Source of the DNA: Siphonodentalium dalli
Taxonomy: Eukaryota > Mollusca > Scaphopoda > Gadilida > Siphonodentaliidae
Length of the DNA stretch: 64,000 bases
Assembly (NCBI GenBank): GCA_032622095.1
Contig: CP136067.1
Location: 62,136,893 to 62,200,892 of the forward strand
Reading direction: 5' to 3'
Numbering within the stretch: position 1 is the first letter of the stretch; each line of letters starts with the position of its first letter. The position numbers and the translations under genes are program-made. Below are positions 1 through 11,350 of this stretch, in pieces. The notes beneath the pieces are model-generated. The model was not told where the DNA came from and did not search any database. It saw only the letters and a program-made list of their open reading frames with translations.

Positions 1-300
1 TTGGATTATTTTATCGGAACCAAATCTGGTATGTAAGTTTTCCAGACCAATATACAAGTCAAGTTCGAGGGTTCGGTAAGAATATTTTTTACTGACTCAT
101 TGTTCTTTTCGGCCAATACTACACTTTAGTGTCACTGCCATTGTTTGTGTATGCAGTTCATAAAAGCACACCGGGCGTATTTTGCCACGCCCAGCTTAGC
201 TCTTGTCGGTGACTACTCTGAAAAGTTCATGTTTCCAAAGGAAGGCCAGAATTTTCGAGAGAACGGTAACTATCTAATTGGAGCCAGAAGTTGCCAAAGT
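1..300 (+). repeat. Dispersed mollusc-type repeat, partial copy
   Basis: The opening phrase (TTGGATTATTTTATCGGAAC, then ACCAAATCTGGTATGT) and the later GGGCGTATTTTGCCAC recur at 4380-4770 in the same order, and part recurs inverted at 45310-45385. No coding potential is visible. The left edge lies outside the window. Confidence 0.6.
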
Positions 301-516
301 TCAGGGATTGGAATGAATTCTTAACCATGTCAGAAAAATCAATTCAATTTAACAATACATATTGCGGACTATGTACTGACTGGGGAAAGTGGTATTTATA
401 TGGATATGTTTGTATGAAATGGAATCTCTTCCATTCAAACCTGCTTTAATTGAATACTCTGGTCCAACACCACCAAGAATGACTGCCATACGGACGGTCC
501 GGTGCATACCCCCATG

Positions 517-1163
517 TATTTACAGGGAAATACAGGATATATCAGATGTGGGTGCATTACAGAATGACTTAGATGAACTCCAGACATGGTCAGACAAGAG
601 GCTCTAGAAATTTCATCCAGATAAATGTGTGACAATGAACATTGGCACGAAAACAGAAGAACCAATCTACCAATTGAAGAACAAAGATGGACAATATGTA
701 CAACTAAAGGAGGTAAATGAAGAGAAAGATATAGGAGTCACAATTGATAACAAACTGAAATTTGACCAACACATGAATGAGAAAATACAGAAAGCAAATG
801 CAGTCACTGGAGCTATACGCAGAGCATTTACGCACATGACACCAAAACAATGCTGAAACTATACAAACGTTTGGTGAGACCACATCTAGAATATGCCCAA
901 CCGGCTTGGAGTCCACACTTAAAGAAAGACATTGAAATGCTCGAGAGAGTACAAAAAAGTTTCACAAAACTAATACCAGAATTAAAAGAACTACCATATT
1001 AAGAAAGACTAAAGAAGCTAAATATACCAACACTTAACTACAGAAGAATAAGAGGAGATATGATAGAATGCTTCAAGATATTTAACACCTATGATCCGGA
1101 AGTGAATGACATATTAAGAAGAAGCACCGAACTCAGAACCAGAGGACATAACTATAAATTATA
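517..1163 (+). pseudogene. Decayed LINE reverse transcriptase, part 1 of 2
   Basis: Translation gives a reverse-transcriptase palm/thumb segment: YREIQDISDVGALQNDL, then WSDKRL, a TAG stop at 605-607, then KFHPDKCVTMNIG, KDIGVTIDNKLKF and, after a one-base frameshift near 845, LVRPHLEYAQPAWSPHLKKD. A further TAA stop follows LKELPY near 1001. The YADD active-site block lies upstream of the preserved part, so the copy is 5'-truncated. The reading ends at RGHNYKLY, where a second LINE is inserted, and resumes near 2786. It resembles the abundant invertebrate non-LTR elements whose thumb ends in a VVDSWN block; the clade is not assigned. Not functional. Confidence 0.8.
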
Positions 1164-2564
1164 CCATTGCTGAAAAAGCCAAACATGGATAGGAACAATC
1201 TCAAGAACTATATACCTGTTTCTAACCTTCCTTTTATATCCAAGCTTCTTGAGCGCGTGGTACTCTATCAACTCAGACAAAATCTGGAGGATAATGACAT
1301 GAATGAACCTTTCCAATCAGCTTATCGACGACACCACAGTACGGAAAATGCACTTGTCCGCGTCACCAACGACTTGCTTTGTGCAGCAGATGATCACAAT
1401 GTCACTATAGCCTCATTTCTCGACCTCTCTGTTGCCTTTGATACTTTGGATCACAACATCATAATTTCACGCCTTAACAAAACATTCGGAATTTCAGGGA
1501 AAGTTCTCCAATGGTTCAAGTCATATCTATCAGGCAGAATCCAGACTGTTCACAGTGGAGAATTCTGTTCCAAACCATATGAACTATCCTTTGGTGTCCC
1601 CCACGGATAAGTCCTTGGGCCCGTGCTTTATCTCATGTACACTAAGCCATTGAGGCAAATCATCACACAGAGAAATCTACAATACCACATGTACGCAGAC
1701 GATACACTGATATATATGCCCAGCTCACCATCAGAGTTCGCAAACAATATCTCAGAAATGCAGCAATGTATAACGGCAGTGAAGAACTGGATGGGCGCAA
1801 ACCAACTGTGTTTAAATGATGACAAAACCGAGATAATGTTATTTGGAACAGATCACAGAATTAAGAACACCCCTTTGGACTGCATTCGTATAGGTGATTC
1901 CGACATAAATCCATCGTCGTGTGCCAGATATCTGGGCATTCACCTGGACAGTACTCTGTCAATGGAAGTGTACATAAACAATTTATGCAGAAGTCTATTT
2001 CTGGATATAAGGAGAATTTCTCACATCAGGCCATTCATAACCACCGATGCTGCTAAAACTCTTGTTTCGTCATTTGTTCTTTCCAAGATTGACTACTGTA
2101 ACCCACTTCTGGCTGGCTTACCAAAGACAGAAATTGATAAACTTCAACGTATGATGAACATTGCTGCTCGTGTGATTCTTAAGAAGCCTAAATTTTCTGA
2201 CCTGACACCAATGTTCAAAGAACTGCACTGGCTACCAATTCAAGCCCGCATTGACTATAAAATTGCTGTCTTATGTTGTAAGAAATTGGACTGTCTCTCG
2301 CCCCTCCCTGTATATATCGAATCTCTTCTTTCATGCTATGTACCTGGTAAACCAGGCTTAAGGTCAGCTGATAAAATATTACTTGCTGTCCCCAAACGTG
2401 ACCTTGTTAATTATGGTCGTCGATCTTTTGAATGCTACGGCCCAAACCTTTGGAATTCACTCCCGCTTACACTTAGGAATTTTGCTACTTTGGAATCTTT
2501 CAAAACATAACTCAAAACGTATCTGTTTAAACTTCACTATGGCAACGACGACGACCAAAGCTGA
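1164..2564 (+). pseudogene. L2/CR1-type reverse transcriptase ORF with stops
   Basis: One frame runs through 1164-2564 with only two interruptions. A TAA at 1608-1610 breaks the usual VPQGSVLGP block (here VPHG, stop, VLGP), and a TAA at 2508-2510 lies just before LKTYLFKLHYGN. Recognisable blocks in order are NYIPVSNLPFISKLLERVV, SAYRRHHSTENAL, FLDLSVAFDTLDH, the catalytic YADD at 1692-1703, CARYLGIHLD, ELHWLPIQARIDYK and PNLWNSLPLTL. The endonuclease and the N-terminal RT fingers are absent because of 5' truncation. Few other lesions are seen, suggesting a fairly recent insertion. The enzyme would prime reverse transcription of LINE RNA at a nicked target; this copy cannot. Confidence 0.88.
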
Positions 2565-2785
2565 GCACACATTTCCTGCATGGTTTTATACAATACACAC
2601 AGCCTTCATCCTGATTTGTATATGAATTGTTTGATTTATTTCATTGTAGTTATTGTTTGTGTGTACATGCGTATATGTGTTTAAATGTGCTGGAGTTCGG
2701 TCATCTGTTGTATCATTGAGCGCTTTGGGTCTCATGGGATAAGGCGCTTTAAAAATGCTATACATTATTATTATTATTATTATTT
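1164..2785 (+). mobile_element. 5'-truncated L2/CR1-type LINE nested in an older LINE
   Basis: The insertion starts abruptly inside its own reverse-transcriptase domain (PLLKKPNMDRNNLKNY) and ends with a 3' UTR carrying an AGCGC...GGCGCT hairpin and an ATT microsatellite tail at 2764-2784. The flanking LINE reads RGHNYKLY before it and EGANRDVRKYSF after it, so the insertion lies inside that coding region. The same terminal sequence occurs inverted at 9118-9200, so two copies of one family are present. No clear target-site duplication is visible by eye. Confidence 0.85.
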
Positions 2786-3110
2786 CTGGAAGGAGCAAAC
2801 AGGGATGTGAGGAAATACTCATTCAGCCTAAGAGTGGTGGATTCATGGAATCACCTAACAGAAAAAGTGGTCTATGCAGAAGACATGAACTCATTCAAAA
2901 ACAATCTCGATTACCATTGGAAGGACCAAGAAATTAAATTAAATTTCAAGGCTGAGTTGAGGCTGACAGACCCTGATACGATCAGTCAAACAAAAAAAAA
3001 AATATTCAGGAGAGTTTGGAGAATCAGAAGATGAAGAATCAGAGGTGGATATAGTGGAATCTATAGAAGCCAGCGTCCACTAACAACATAAGGTTACATA
3101 AGGTAAGGTT
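2786..3110 (+). pseudogene. Decayed LINE, part 2 of 2 with AAGGT tail
   Basis: The reading that stopped at 1163 continues here with EGANRDVRKYSFSLRVVDSW and NHLTEKVVYAEDMNSFKNNL, the characteristic end of this LINE group, closing at a TGA near 3034. The 3' UTR ends near 3088-3110 in a degenerate ACATAAGGT/AAGGT repeat, a plausible LINE tail. Together with 517-1163 it forms one element interrupted by the L2-type insertion. Confidence 0.75.
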
Positions 3111-3169
3111 ATGTGGCATACCGCCTAGTGTGAGCATACCTATAACATATGACTGATATATACTCAGAC

Positions 3170-3690
3170 AGATGGACCCAAAAATCAACATTTTCAGATA
3201 AACAAAGATGAATAACTACAGAACGAAAAACCTAAACAATACGATTGAACACGCCCTTGATGTCCTCATAGTGGTGAATACCCATACAAAATTGCATTGA
3301 GATCCGAGCATTACGTTTCAAGTTCTGGCCTGAATAGACATCGGACGAACCAAAAATCAAACATTTCCAGATAAGCTAAGAATGGAAAACCCAAAGCAAA
3401 ACGATTGAACCCTCTATTGAATGTCCGTATAGTAGTTAGCAACCTAACCGAATTTAATTGAGATATAAGCAATACTGTTCAAGTTATGGCATGAAAAAAA
3501 AGCTAACATTAAATTTTCCAGATAAACAAAGATGAATAACTCAAAAATGGAAAATCCATTCATTGAACCCTCTATTGAATGTCCGCATAGTAGTGAACAT
3601 CCGTACCAAAGTTATGACATGAACAGACAGGGAACGGACCAAAAAGCCAACATTTTCAGAAAAATCCCTAAATGAAACAGAATCCCATCC
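3170..3690 (+). repeat. Four diverged tandem units, ~150-170 bp
   Basis: The phrase AAAAATCAACATTTTCAGATAA or a close variant recurs near 3180, 3352, 3505 and 3645. Each time it is followed by AACAAAGATGAATAACT-like and GAACCCTCTATTGAATGTCC-like text. The units are strongly diverged. No coding potential. Confidence 0.6.
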
Positions 3691-4320
3691 ACAGGGCAAT
3701 AAAAATGTTGAAAATTATCATTGGAATAATAATATCTGTGAATTTGATAAATGAGTGACAAATGCGAATATTAACCAAATTAGCTCATCTAGGTCAGAAC
3801 CCCAAAAATTGGGTTCAGGCCCCTAAAAAGTTAACTTGGGCCCTTTTTTCAAATATCCGATGGCACCATGAGATTCCTCATCGAAAAGTACACTAGAATA
3901 GATGTCAAACAAAAAGTGAACACAATTTCCCATATAGGACGGGTACTGATACAGACTAATATTGGTGACCAGAGACACTCAAGCCCAACAATTCAATGTT
4001 TGAAGTCTCATAGTTCTGGTGTTCATCAAATGATTGGAGAAACTACATGCAAATTTCTAATCAGCGACTCATCATGATTTTGTATTCGGAATTTGGTAAT
4101 TATCGGATAAAAAATATTTGACACCCCTCCCATGAACCCCTCCTTGATGCGACATCGACCAAACTTGCCCCATATGTTCGCAGGCCTCGAAATTGGCCAC
4201 GGAAATAAGTATTGACGTGGGAAAAGCTGTGGCAACATGTGGAATCTAACATGCCAAAGCATTAAATTTGCCGTGGGTCATTTTCATACGCCTTTTTGAA
4301 AAAAAGATCGTATTATGTAA
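3691..4320. other. Anonymous AT-rich interval
   Basis: No supported gene. It holds a phrase of dispersed-repeat type (CCCTCCTTGATGCGACATCG near 4137) and scattered stops in all frames. Confidence 0.4.
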
Positions 4321-4768
4321 TCAGTATATATATGTCTGTCTGTGTGTCCGTCCGTTAACATTTTTGGTTTCCGATCGATAACTCCAGTTTGGATTATTTG
4401 ATCTGAACCAAAGTTGGTATGTTTATTTCCCAGCCAAAGATACAGGCCAAATTTGTACATGAGTTACAGCCCTTTTTCGACTTAGAATTTGACAGATTTC
4501 ATAACATTTCGGTTTCCGACTGATAACTCCAGTTTGGACTATTTGATCTGAACTAAAGCTTGTATGTGTATTTCCCATGCAGCCAGAACTACAGGTCAAG
4601 TTCGAATATAGGTTATCTCTAATTATTTCACATGAGTTACGGCCATTTTTCTACCGCATTTTGGCATTGAAATTAGGGGTATATCAGATATTCTTCAAAT
4701 GTAAGCTCAAATTATTATATTATTTTGCAGTAGTACAATTCGAAATGGCTAAAGGGCGTATTTTGCCA
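4321..4768 (+). repeat. Dispersed mollusc-type repeat, two subunits
   Basis: It starts with TATATATGTCTGTCTGTGTG and repeats CCGATCGATAACTCCAGTTTGG / CTGATAACTCCAGTTTGG near 4372 and 4520, each followed by a TTGATCTGAAC phrase. It shares text with 1-300 and, inverted, with 45310-45385. Confidence 0.6.
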
Positions 4769-5367
4769 CATTGACATGAAACGAAAATACCCCTATACAT
4801 ATATATGTATACTTTGGGGATTTTTTTGGCTTCTGTTTCGTACCACAGGGCATGATTGTGGCTAGCGATGCTCTTGTTAACTCAAGTTTTCGATAATTGA
4901 CTGAAAACATAGTATTTTTTTCAATTATACCATTTTTTTTCTGTGGATATAGACGTACACTTGCTAAACAAAATATATACAAACTACATGTAAGGGCCGT
5001 AACTCAGATGAACAAAATCGGACAAACATAGTTTTCGAATTCAAATCTCTTGCCAGTTTTGGCTATATAGATTTATGCAAAACGTGTGTTTTCTACTGAC
5101 GCCAGTCCTGCACTGGTCCTTTCTGGTACAACTAGTGGTGTTGCAATATATGATCTCTATTCGCGGGAAAGGGTGTCTAAATCGGAGTTTAACTAACTGT
5201 CAAAGATCTAATCTACTTTGATTATAGGTCGCATATTCGTATTAGTTTATGCTGACCGAATGCGCTGGGCAGCTCATTGACATGAAACGCAAATACCCCG
5301 ATACATATATATGTATACTTTGGGGATGTTATTGGCTTCTGTTTCGTATCACAAGACATGATTGTGC
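4769..5367. repeat. ~92-bp direct repeats with palindromic core, 0.5 kb apart
   Basis: 4769-4861 and 5275-5367 are near-identical direct copies. Each starts ATTGACATGAAACG and contains a palindromic ATACATATATATGTAT flanked by CCCC and GGGG, then GGCTTCTGTTTCGTA. The intervening sequence is not repeated. They could be ends of one insertion or two copies of a small hairpin element. Confidence 0.6.
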
Positions 5368-5739
5368 GTTTATAACTATACTCACTGATATCGCTTCTTA
5401 AAGATTAACCCCTCTTGCAAGGTGAGTGATGGTAACACTGATTGAGGACACCCAGTAAATTACTTGCAATTTGACATGCAACATCACATAGTGTGAAAGT
5501 ACTCTTAGTTTTAAATAACAACAAGAACATATGTTCATTTGCGGCGTGACACAAGTCGGGATTTTCCAGATCCACAATTCCCAATACCACTGGTCCATAT
5601 ATACCCAACTGGGTTATTGATAACTCGATGACTGGAATCTAGAGAGGACAGTCGAAGAAGGTGGTTGTCATCTACACATTTTCCATGCTGATATAGTGGT
5701 GTGACATATTATTTCAATAACTTTGCTGCTTCGTAACTT
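5368..5739. other. Anonymous interval
   Basis: A short minus-strand ORF (5405-5608, 67 aa, containing ENPDLCHAANEHMFLLLFK) shows no family I recognise. No repeat counterpart noticed in the window. Confidence 0.3.
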
Positions 5740-6201
5740 CCTTCATACATTCGCAACTTAGCACGGTATGTTTTGCAGGAATCTCGTCGTAGAAAACGAT
5801 ACGGTGCCGTAATATGAACGGAAACATGCATATACAATGCATCTGTGCCACAGCTAACTATACGTGAGAAGTAAAATCTCTGTAATTCCACTTGTACCGA
5901 TGCTACCGAGATTTGCCTGCAAATATAGCATGCAATTATCTATCAAAAATCAATCATACTATGCAGGTATTTGAAGGCAAATGTCACAAGCATCATAAGT
6001 AAGTACAGAAAATTTACTTCTCGTATCGTTAACTTTAGTAAAGATGCATTATATATTATTGTTTCCGTTCATATTCTGTTACCATAAATGCTTGTGACAT
6101 TTGCCGTCAAATACCTGTATGATTGATTCTTGCAAGATAATTGCATGCTATATTTACAGGCAAATCTCGGTAGCATCGGCACAAGTGGAATTACAGAGAA
6201 C
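5740..6201. mobile_element. Foldback/MITE element, family A, rearranged copy
   Basis: Starts CTTCATACATTCGCAACTTA and ends ...GTGGAATTACAGAGA. Arms at about 5874-5993 and 6088-6201 are inverted copies of one another (TTTGCCTGCAAATATAGCAT against ATGCTATATTTACAGGCAAA). The same sequence makes up the complete element at 12318-12731. The outermost GGGTACG terminus is missing on the left, and the right end passes directly into a minisatellite. Confidence 0.7.
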
Positions 6202-6905
6202 GCACCATATGAATGAGATTCGTGTGGTTGGGGGGGGGGGGGTAATATGAACGTACCATATACATGAGATTAGTGTGGTTCGGGGGGGGGGGGTAATGTG
6301 AACGTATCCTATGAATGAGATTCGTGTGGTTGGGGGAGGGGTTAATATGAACGTACCCTATGAATGAGATTCGTGTGGTTGAGGAGTTTAATGTGAACGT
6401 ACCCTATACATGAGATTCGTGTGGTTGGTGGGTTTAATGAGAACGTACCCTATAAATGAGATTCGTGTTGTTGGGTGGTTTAATGTGAACGTACCCTATA
6501 AATGAGATTCGTGTGGTTGGGGGGTTTAATGGAACGTACCCTATAAATGAGATTTGTGTGGTTGAGGGGTGTTTTAATGTGAACGTACCCTATAAATGAG
6601 ATTCCTATGGTTGAGGGGTTTAATGTGAACGTACCCTATAAATGAGATTCGTGTGGTTGATAGGTTTAATGAGAACGTACCCTATAAATGAGATTCGTGT
6701 GGTTGAGGGGTGTTTTAATGTGAACGTACCCTATAAATGAGATTCGTGTGGTTGAGGTGTGTTTTAATGTGAACGTACCCTATACATGAGATTCGTGTGG
6801 TTGAGGGGTTTAATGAGAACGTACCCTATAAATGAGATTCGTGTGGTTGGTGGATTTAATGTGAACGTACCCTATAAATGAGAATCGTGTGGTTGTGGGG
6901 TTTAA
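6202..6905 (+). repeat. ~47-bp minisatellite abutting a MITE
   Basis: About 15 tandem units of 46-50 bp follow the pattern GAACGTACCCTATAAATGAG, ATTCGTGTGGTTG, a variable G-rich stretch, then TTTAATGT. The first two units contain long runs of G. Each unit carries TGAACGTACCCTA, the terminal sequence of the neighbouring foldback family (right end at 12720-12731). No coding potential. Confidence 0.85.
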
Positions 6906-7101
6906 TGCCTCGTGATGCTTTGAGTCTGAGATAATCGTCGCTTATATTCTGTTTCAATCATGATACTTCAGGTTACGAGTATCAAAATAGGTCAATTAAC
7001 ACTTTAATTGCTCTTCTGAACTGTATATGCTACATAATTAAGATAATAGAATTTAGAAACTATCGGATCCCGGCATTTCTTCAGCAAGAAACAATTAAGA
7101 T

Positions 7102-7772
7102 AGTACAGCGGCCAAACGCCAAAAGTGGTCGGGTACCAGGCCTACCCACGGTAGAACAAGTTGAAACCAAATTTTGTTGAAGGAGAATATATATTGTTGA
7201 CGAAAATGATAGTGAAAAATAACGGAATTGGTGGTGGCTATAATTGTCAAATCGACGATGAACGATACCCACCAGTGACTTTTTCCATAAATTAATGATT
7301 TTGGTAAAGCGAGTCCTGTGGCTATGTCCTAACATATTTTCCAACATTATTGGTGTTAAAATTATTACATCATACCATATCTCAACTTGAAATTCAAAAA
7401 GTGTTGGTTAATTTAGATTTTCCTGCTATTTGGAGCCGAAACATTTATTTTTTGCTGAAAAATCGCTCTTTTTCACAAAAATATTATTTTTCAAATGTTA
7501 TCATTAAAACGGATATTGTAATAATACCAAAAATATTTAATCCATATGGTGTAGTAGTTATCTGACAAACATAATAAGAAAGAAGTTAACAAAAATTCTG
7601 ACTGGTTTGCGAGACACTCGATTTTAGCTACCCCTTCCCCAAACACGGTTTTTGGTCGAAAAATTAACGACTTTACAAACATTTTCTGATTCTCAAAGTT
7701 TTGTCCAGAGATACGTTTCGTTGATTACAGATGTGTTCAGGCTTCCAGACCCCAGTTACAACAACAACAACA
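7102..7772 (+). repeat. Left long inverted arm
   Basis: Matches the reverse complement of 11315-12031 over nearly its full length, with indels. ORFs here (for example 7350-7565) are open by AT composition only and are not supported as genes. Confidence 0.75.
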
Positions 7773-7929
7773 ACATATTTTATTGATCACATATAATTCT
7801 GCATACAATAACATCAATTTTATAGTACTAAAATATTTGTTATAAACAACACATGACCAACTATATAATTCAAATGGCTCAGTAGCAAGCGTTAGTTCAA
7901 ATGTGTTCTATGTTTTGAGGTCTCCTTAT

Positions 7930-9115
7930 AATATTAGAACATACCACGAACTGAAGGAATGTGATCTCAATATTAACTAAGAGTTTGTACAAAGGATAGT
8001 TATATAAGGAAATACATGGGTGGTTTGGTTCCAGAAAGCCTTTGGCACTTTACAAAAAGCGGATGGCAAACGCCAAAGGCGAATATTTATTTTTTCTTGT
8101 GGGACCCCTTTATAAGCCCATTTAAACTTTTGAACACACCATGCACCGAATATATATGCTCTTATTATTAACTGATAGTGTGAACGAAAGGCATCGCTAT
8201 CAGAGAATATACAATTTATATGGGTAGTTTGGTTCCCGTAATCCTAGGGTACTTTACAAAAGACGGCTGGCAAATACGAAATTTTTATTTTCTTTGAGCC
8301 CCCTACCACATTTAAAGTCTTAAACACACCACGAATTGAACGGATATGATCTCAATATTAACTGAGGGTATGGACAAATGGTAGTTATATCAGGGTTATA
8401 TCAGGAAATACACACCTTTGATGGATGGGTTGGTTTTCGATTGTCTGGGACACTTTACAAAACGTGCCTGGCAAACGAGAAAGTCGAATTCTCACTGTTT
8501 TGGGTCCCCTTAACCAATTTGAACTCTTGAACACATTATAAACTGAAGCTATATACTCTCAATATTAACTTAGTATGTAGTGCTATCGTGGATTATATAC
8601 AATTTTTAATGGTGGGTTGGTTCGCGAAATCCTAGGGAACTCTACAAAAGGCGGCTGGCAAATACGAAATGTGAATTTTCTTTGTTTTGAGGCAACTCTA
8701 CACCACTTGAATTCTTGAATTAACTGAAATGATATGCTCCCAGTATTAACTGAGGGTGTAGAGAAATGGGCGTTATATCAAGATTTTCACATCTTTTATG
8801 GATGGGTTGATTCTTGAATGTATGGGGCATTCACAAAAAGCGGTTGGCAAATGAGAAAGGCGAATACTCACTGTTTTGGGGAGACCCCTTAACCCAATTA
8901 ATAACTTGAAAACACCATGAACTGAAGTAATATGCCCTCAAACTTAGCTGAGTATGTGAACAAAATGTAGTGCTAGCATGGAATTTTCAATTGGTATGGG
9001 TGGTTTAGTTCCCCCGAAATACTGGGGCACTTTACAAAAAGCGGCTGGCAAACACGAAAGGCGAATTCTCTAGGTTTTGAGGACCCCACTATCCCACTTG
9101 AAGTCTTAAACCAAT

Positions 9116-9152
<37 letters not shown>

Positions 9153-10840
9153 GTTTTTATATAGCGCTTTATCCCATATGGCCCAGAGCGCTTACATTCC
9201 TACTAGTACCCTGCCCTCTATCACACGTGATATACATACATCTATACACACCACATACCTATAGATATACACATACATCAAAATAATTAAACAACATCTT
9301 AGGTAACTTCCCCATAGTGAGCACAGAATAATTCACTCTTTAACAAAGTTTTGAATTCGGTCAGAGAGTTTGCAAATCTTGTGTCGTGTCTCAGTGAGTT
9401 CCAAACATTTGGCGCATACGAATCAAATGCTCTATCGCCATAAGTTTTTAATTTTTTTGATGGAATATCCATTAGAGCTTGTGTCTTTGACCTCAGATTC
9501 GTAGGTGGAACATACATACTTAAAAGTTTATCAAAATATTGAGGCAATACAGGGAGAATACTAGAACTAGATTCTGATGTTTTATAACAGAATGACGCAC
9601 ACTTGTAGTCTATGCGTGCACGAATAGGAAGGTAGTGTAGTTCTTGTAGCAATGGTGTTACATGTGAAAAATTTGTGAGGGTGCGTATAAATGATAGTAT
9701 TATCCGAAAATACGCATCTGTTATGGATGAGCTGGTTCCCGAAAGCCTATATGGCACTTTACAACAAGCGATCGGCAAACGAAAAGGGCTAATTTTCACT
9801 GTCTTAGGGGACTCCAATCCCTATTTGAAGTATTGGACACACCACTAGCTGAAGGCATATGCTATCAATATCACCCGAGATTGTGGCTGAATGGATGTTC
9901 TGCCAGAAAATTTGCAATGCTCTTGCGAACCAACTGTTCGCGAGAGCACCGTGGCACCTTACAAAAAGCAGATGGCAAACGATAAAGCGAATTTTGAGGG
10001 ACCCCTACCCATGATGTGCTATCAATGTCAAACGAAGATCTGGACAAATGGCCATTCTATCAGGAAATACACAATTCTTATAGATGGGTTGGTACCCGAC
10101 AGCCAGGGACACTTTACAAAAAGCGACCGAAAAATATATGATTCGATTTTCACTGTTTGTATTACCCCTACCCAATTTGAAGACCAGAAGTTCAGAACAT
10201 AACATGGACTGGAACGATATCATCATTGAGTCTATGGACAATGGGTAGTTGCATAAGGAAGTATATGGATGGACTGGTCTCAGAACGCATGAGCACTTAA
10301 CGATGGGTGGAAAATAAGAAAGGCAAATTTTGAGGACCCCCTATTTTATTTGAAGACACCACATGCTGAAATGATATCTCAATATTAACCGAGGTGTGAC
10401 CAAAGGTTAGTTTTTATTAGAGTATACATATGTGTTGATTCCCGAAAGCCTGCACCGTGTGGCACTCCACAACAAGAGACTGACAAATGTTCACTGTTTT
10501 ATGTACCCCCTATTTGAAGTCTTGGACACACCATGTACTGATCGGATTATGCTCTCAATATCAACATATGTTGTGGCCGAATGGCTATTATATCCGACAA
10601 TATACGATATATAAGGCTGTATTGGTGTCCGACAGCCTTTGACACTTTACAAAAATCGGCTGGCAAATAAAAAAAATAATGCAATTTTAACTGTTTGTGT
10701 GATGACCACATACGCTATTTTAAGTCCTGAAAACACCACGAACTGAAGGGATATGCTCTGAGTTTTAACTGAGGCTACATGTGGACATAGGCTAGTTCTA
10801 TCAGGAGGTACACATTTCTATGGGAGTGAGATACTGTATG
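7930..10840 (+). repeat. ~200-bp satellite, about 12 diverged monomers
   Basis: The anchor CACTTTACAAAAAGCGGCTGGC or a variant recurs near 8052, 8251, 8452, 8639, 8828, 9031, 9753, 9955, 10111, 10292, 10464 and 10643, giving a ~200-bp period that shortens to ~180 bp on the right. Each monomer also has ACACACCACGAACTGAAGG, CTCAATATTAACTGAG and a GGTTGGTTCCCGAAAGCC block. A LINE insertion interrupts it at 9118-9700. Short ORFs inside (9891-10202, 10432-10614) are translations of monomers. Confidence 0.85.
9118..9700 (-). mobile_element. 5'-truncated L2-type LINE, minus strand
   Basis: The minus strand reads IRTLTNFSHVTPLLQELHYL, then PIRARIDYK, LPQYFDKLLSMYVPPTNLRS, KTYGDRAFDSYAPNVWNSL and FKTLLKSELF. 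This is the C-terminal end of an L2/CR1-type reverse transcriptase, in one frame down to 9299. The 3' UTR (9200-9118 on the minus strand) carries the same GCGCT hairpin and an ATT tail as the element ending at 2785. Only the last ~130 codons plus the 3' UTR survive, and there is no catalytic domain. The surrounding satellite phase does not rejoin cleanly (see findings). Confidence 0.85.
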
Positions 10841-10979
10841 GAAAAAGTGAGGATGTAATCCAGTTGGAGCTGATTGGATACAATGATAAACATATAATTT
10901 CGTTGGGGCCGATTGGATATAATGATATACAGTTAATGTTGTTTACGTCATTGATACGCCCGTTGCCGTAAGATGTCAG

Positions 10980-11350
10980 ACGATCTGGTAGGGGTAAATT
11001 TCGCGCTCATCAGGGTTCAATGCTTTTCACGAAGTTTGCACAAATGACAGCGTCATGAAAATCGCTTTGTTTTCGAGATAAATGTTTGAAGCGCGTCAAA
11101 TAGTTTAACATTTTCACGATGACTGAGAACCATTGTATTCAGGACATTCCAATGAGTAATGCTGTGCTGTTTCTATTTTGCCATCACAGAGAGGGGGCAT
11201 TTTAATGTGATTACTCAATAGGTCATAGTTCAAACTACTGCATTTCAATCTTAAGCGAGAATGGAGTACTTGTGATATGCGACACTTACTGTGGTAATAG
11301 TAAATACAATGTGTCGTTGTTGTTGTAACTTGGGGGTCTGGAAGCCCGAA
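10980..11350 (-). pseudogene. LINE C-terminal zinc-knuckle remnant
   Basis: The minus strand reads YYYHSKCRISQVLHSRLRLK, CSSLNYDLLSNHI, PPLCDGKIETAQHYSLECPE. This resembles the region after the reverse transcriptase in many invertebrate LINEs, where RLR-x-CSSLN precedes a C-x-C...H-x4-C knuckle; one cysteine is lost here. A weak continuation (ENKAIF) follows in a broken frame. Its upstream edge overlaps the inner end of the right long arm, so the arm may have captured it. Confidence 0.55.
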
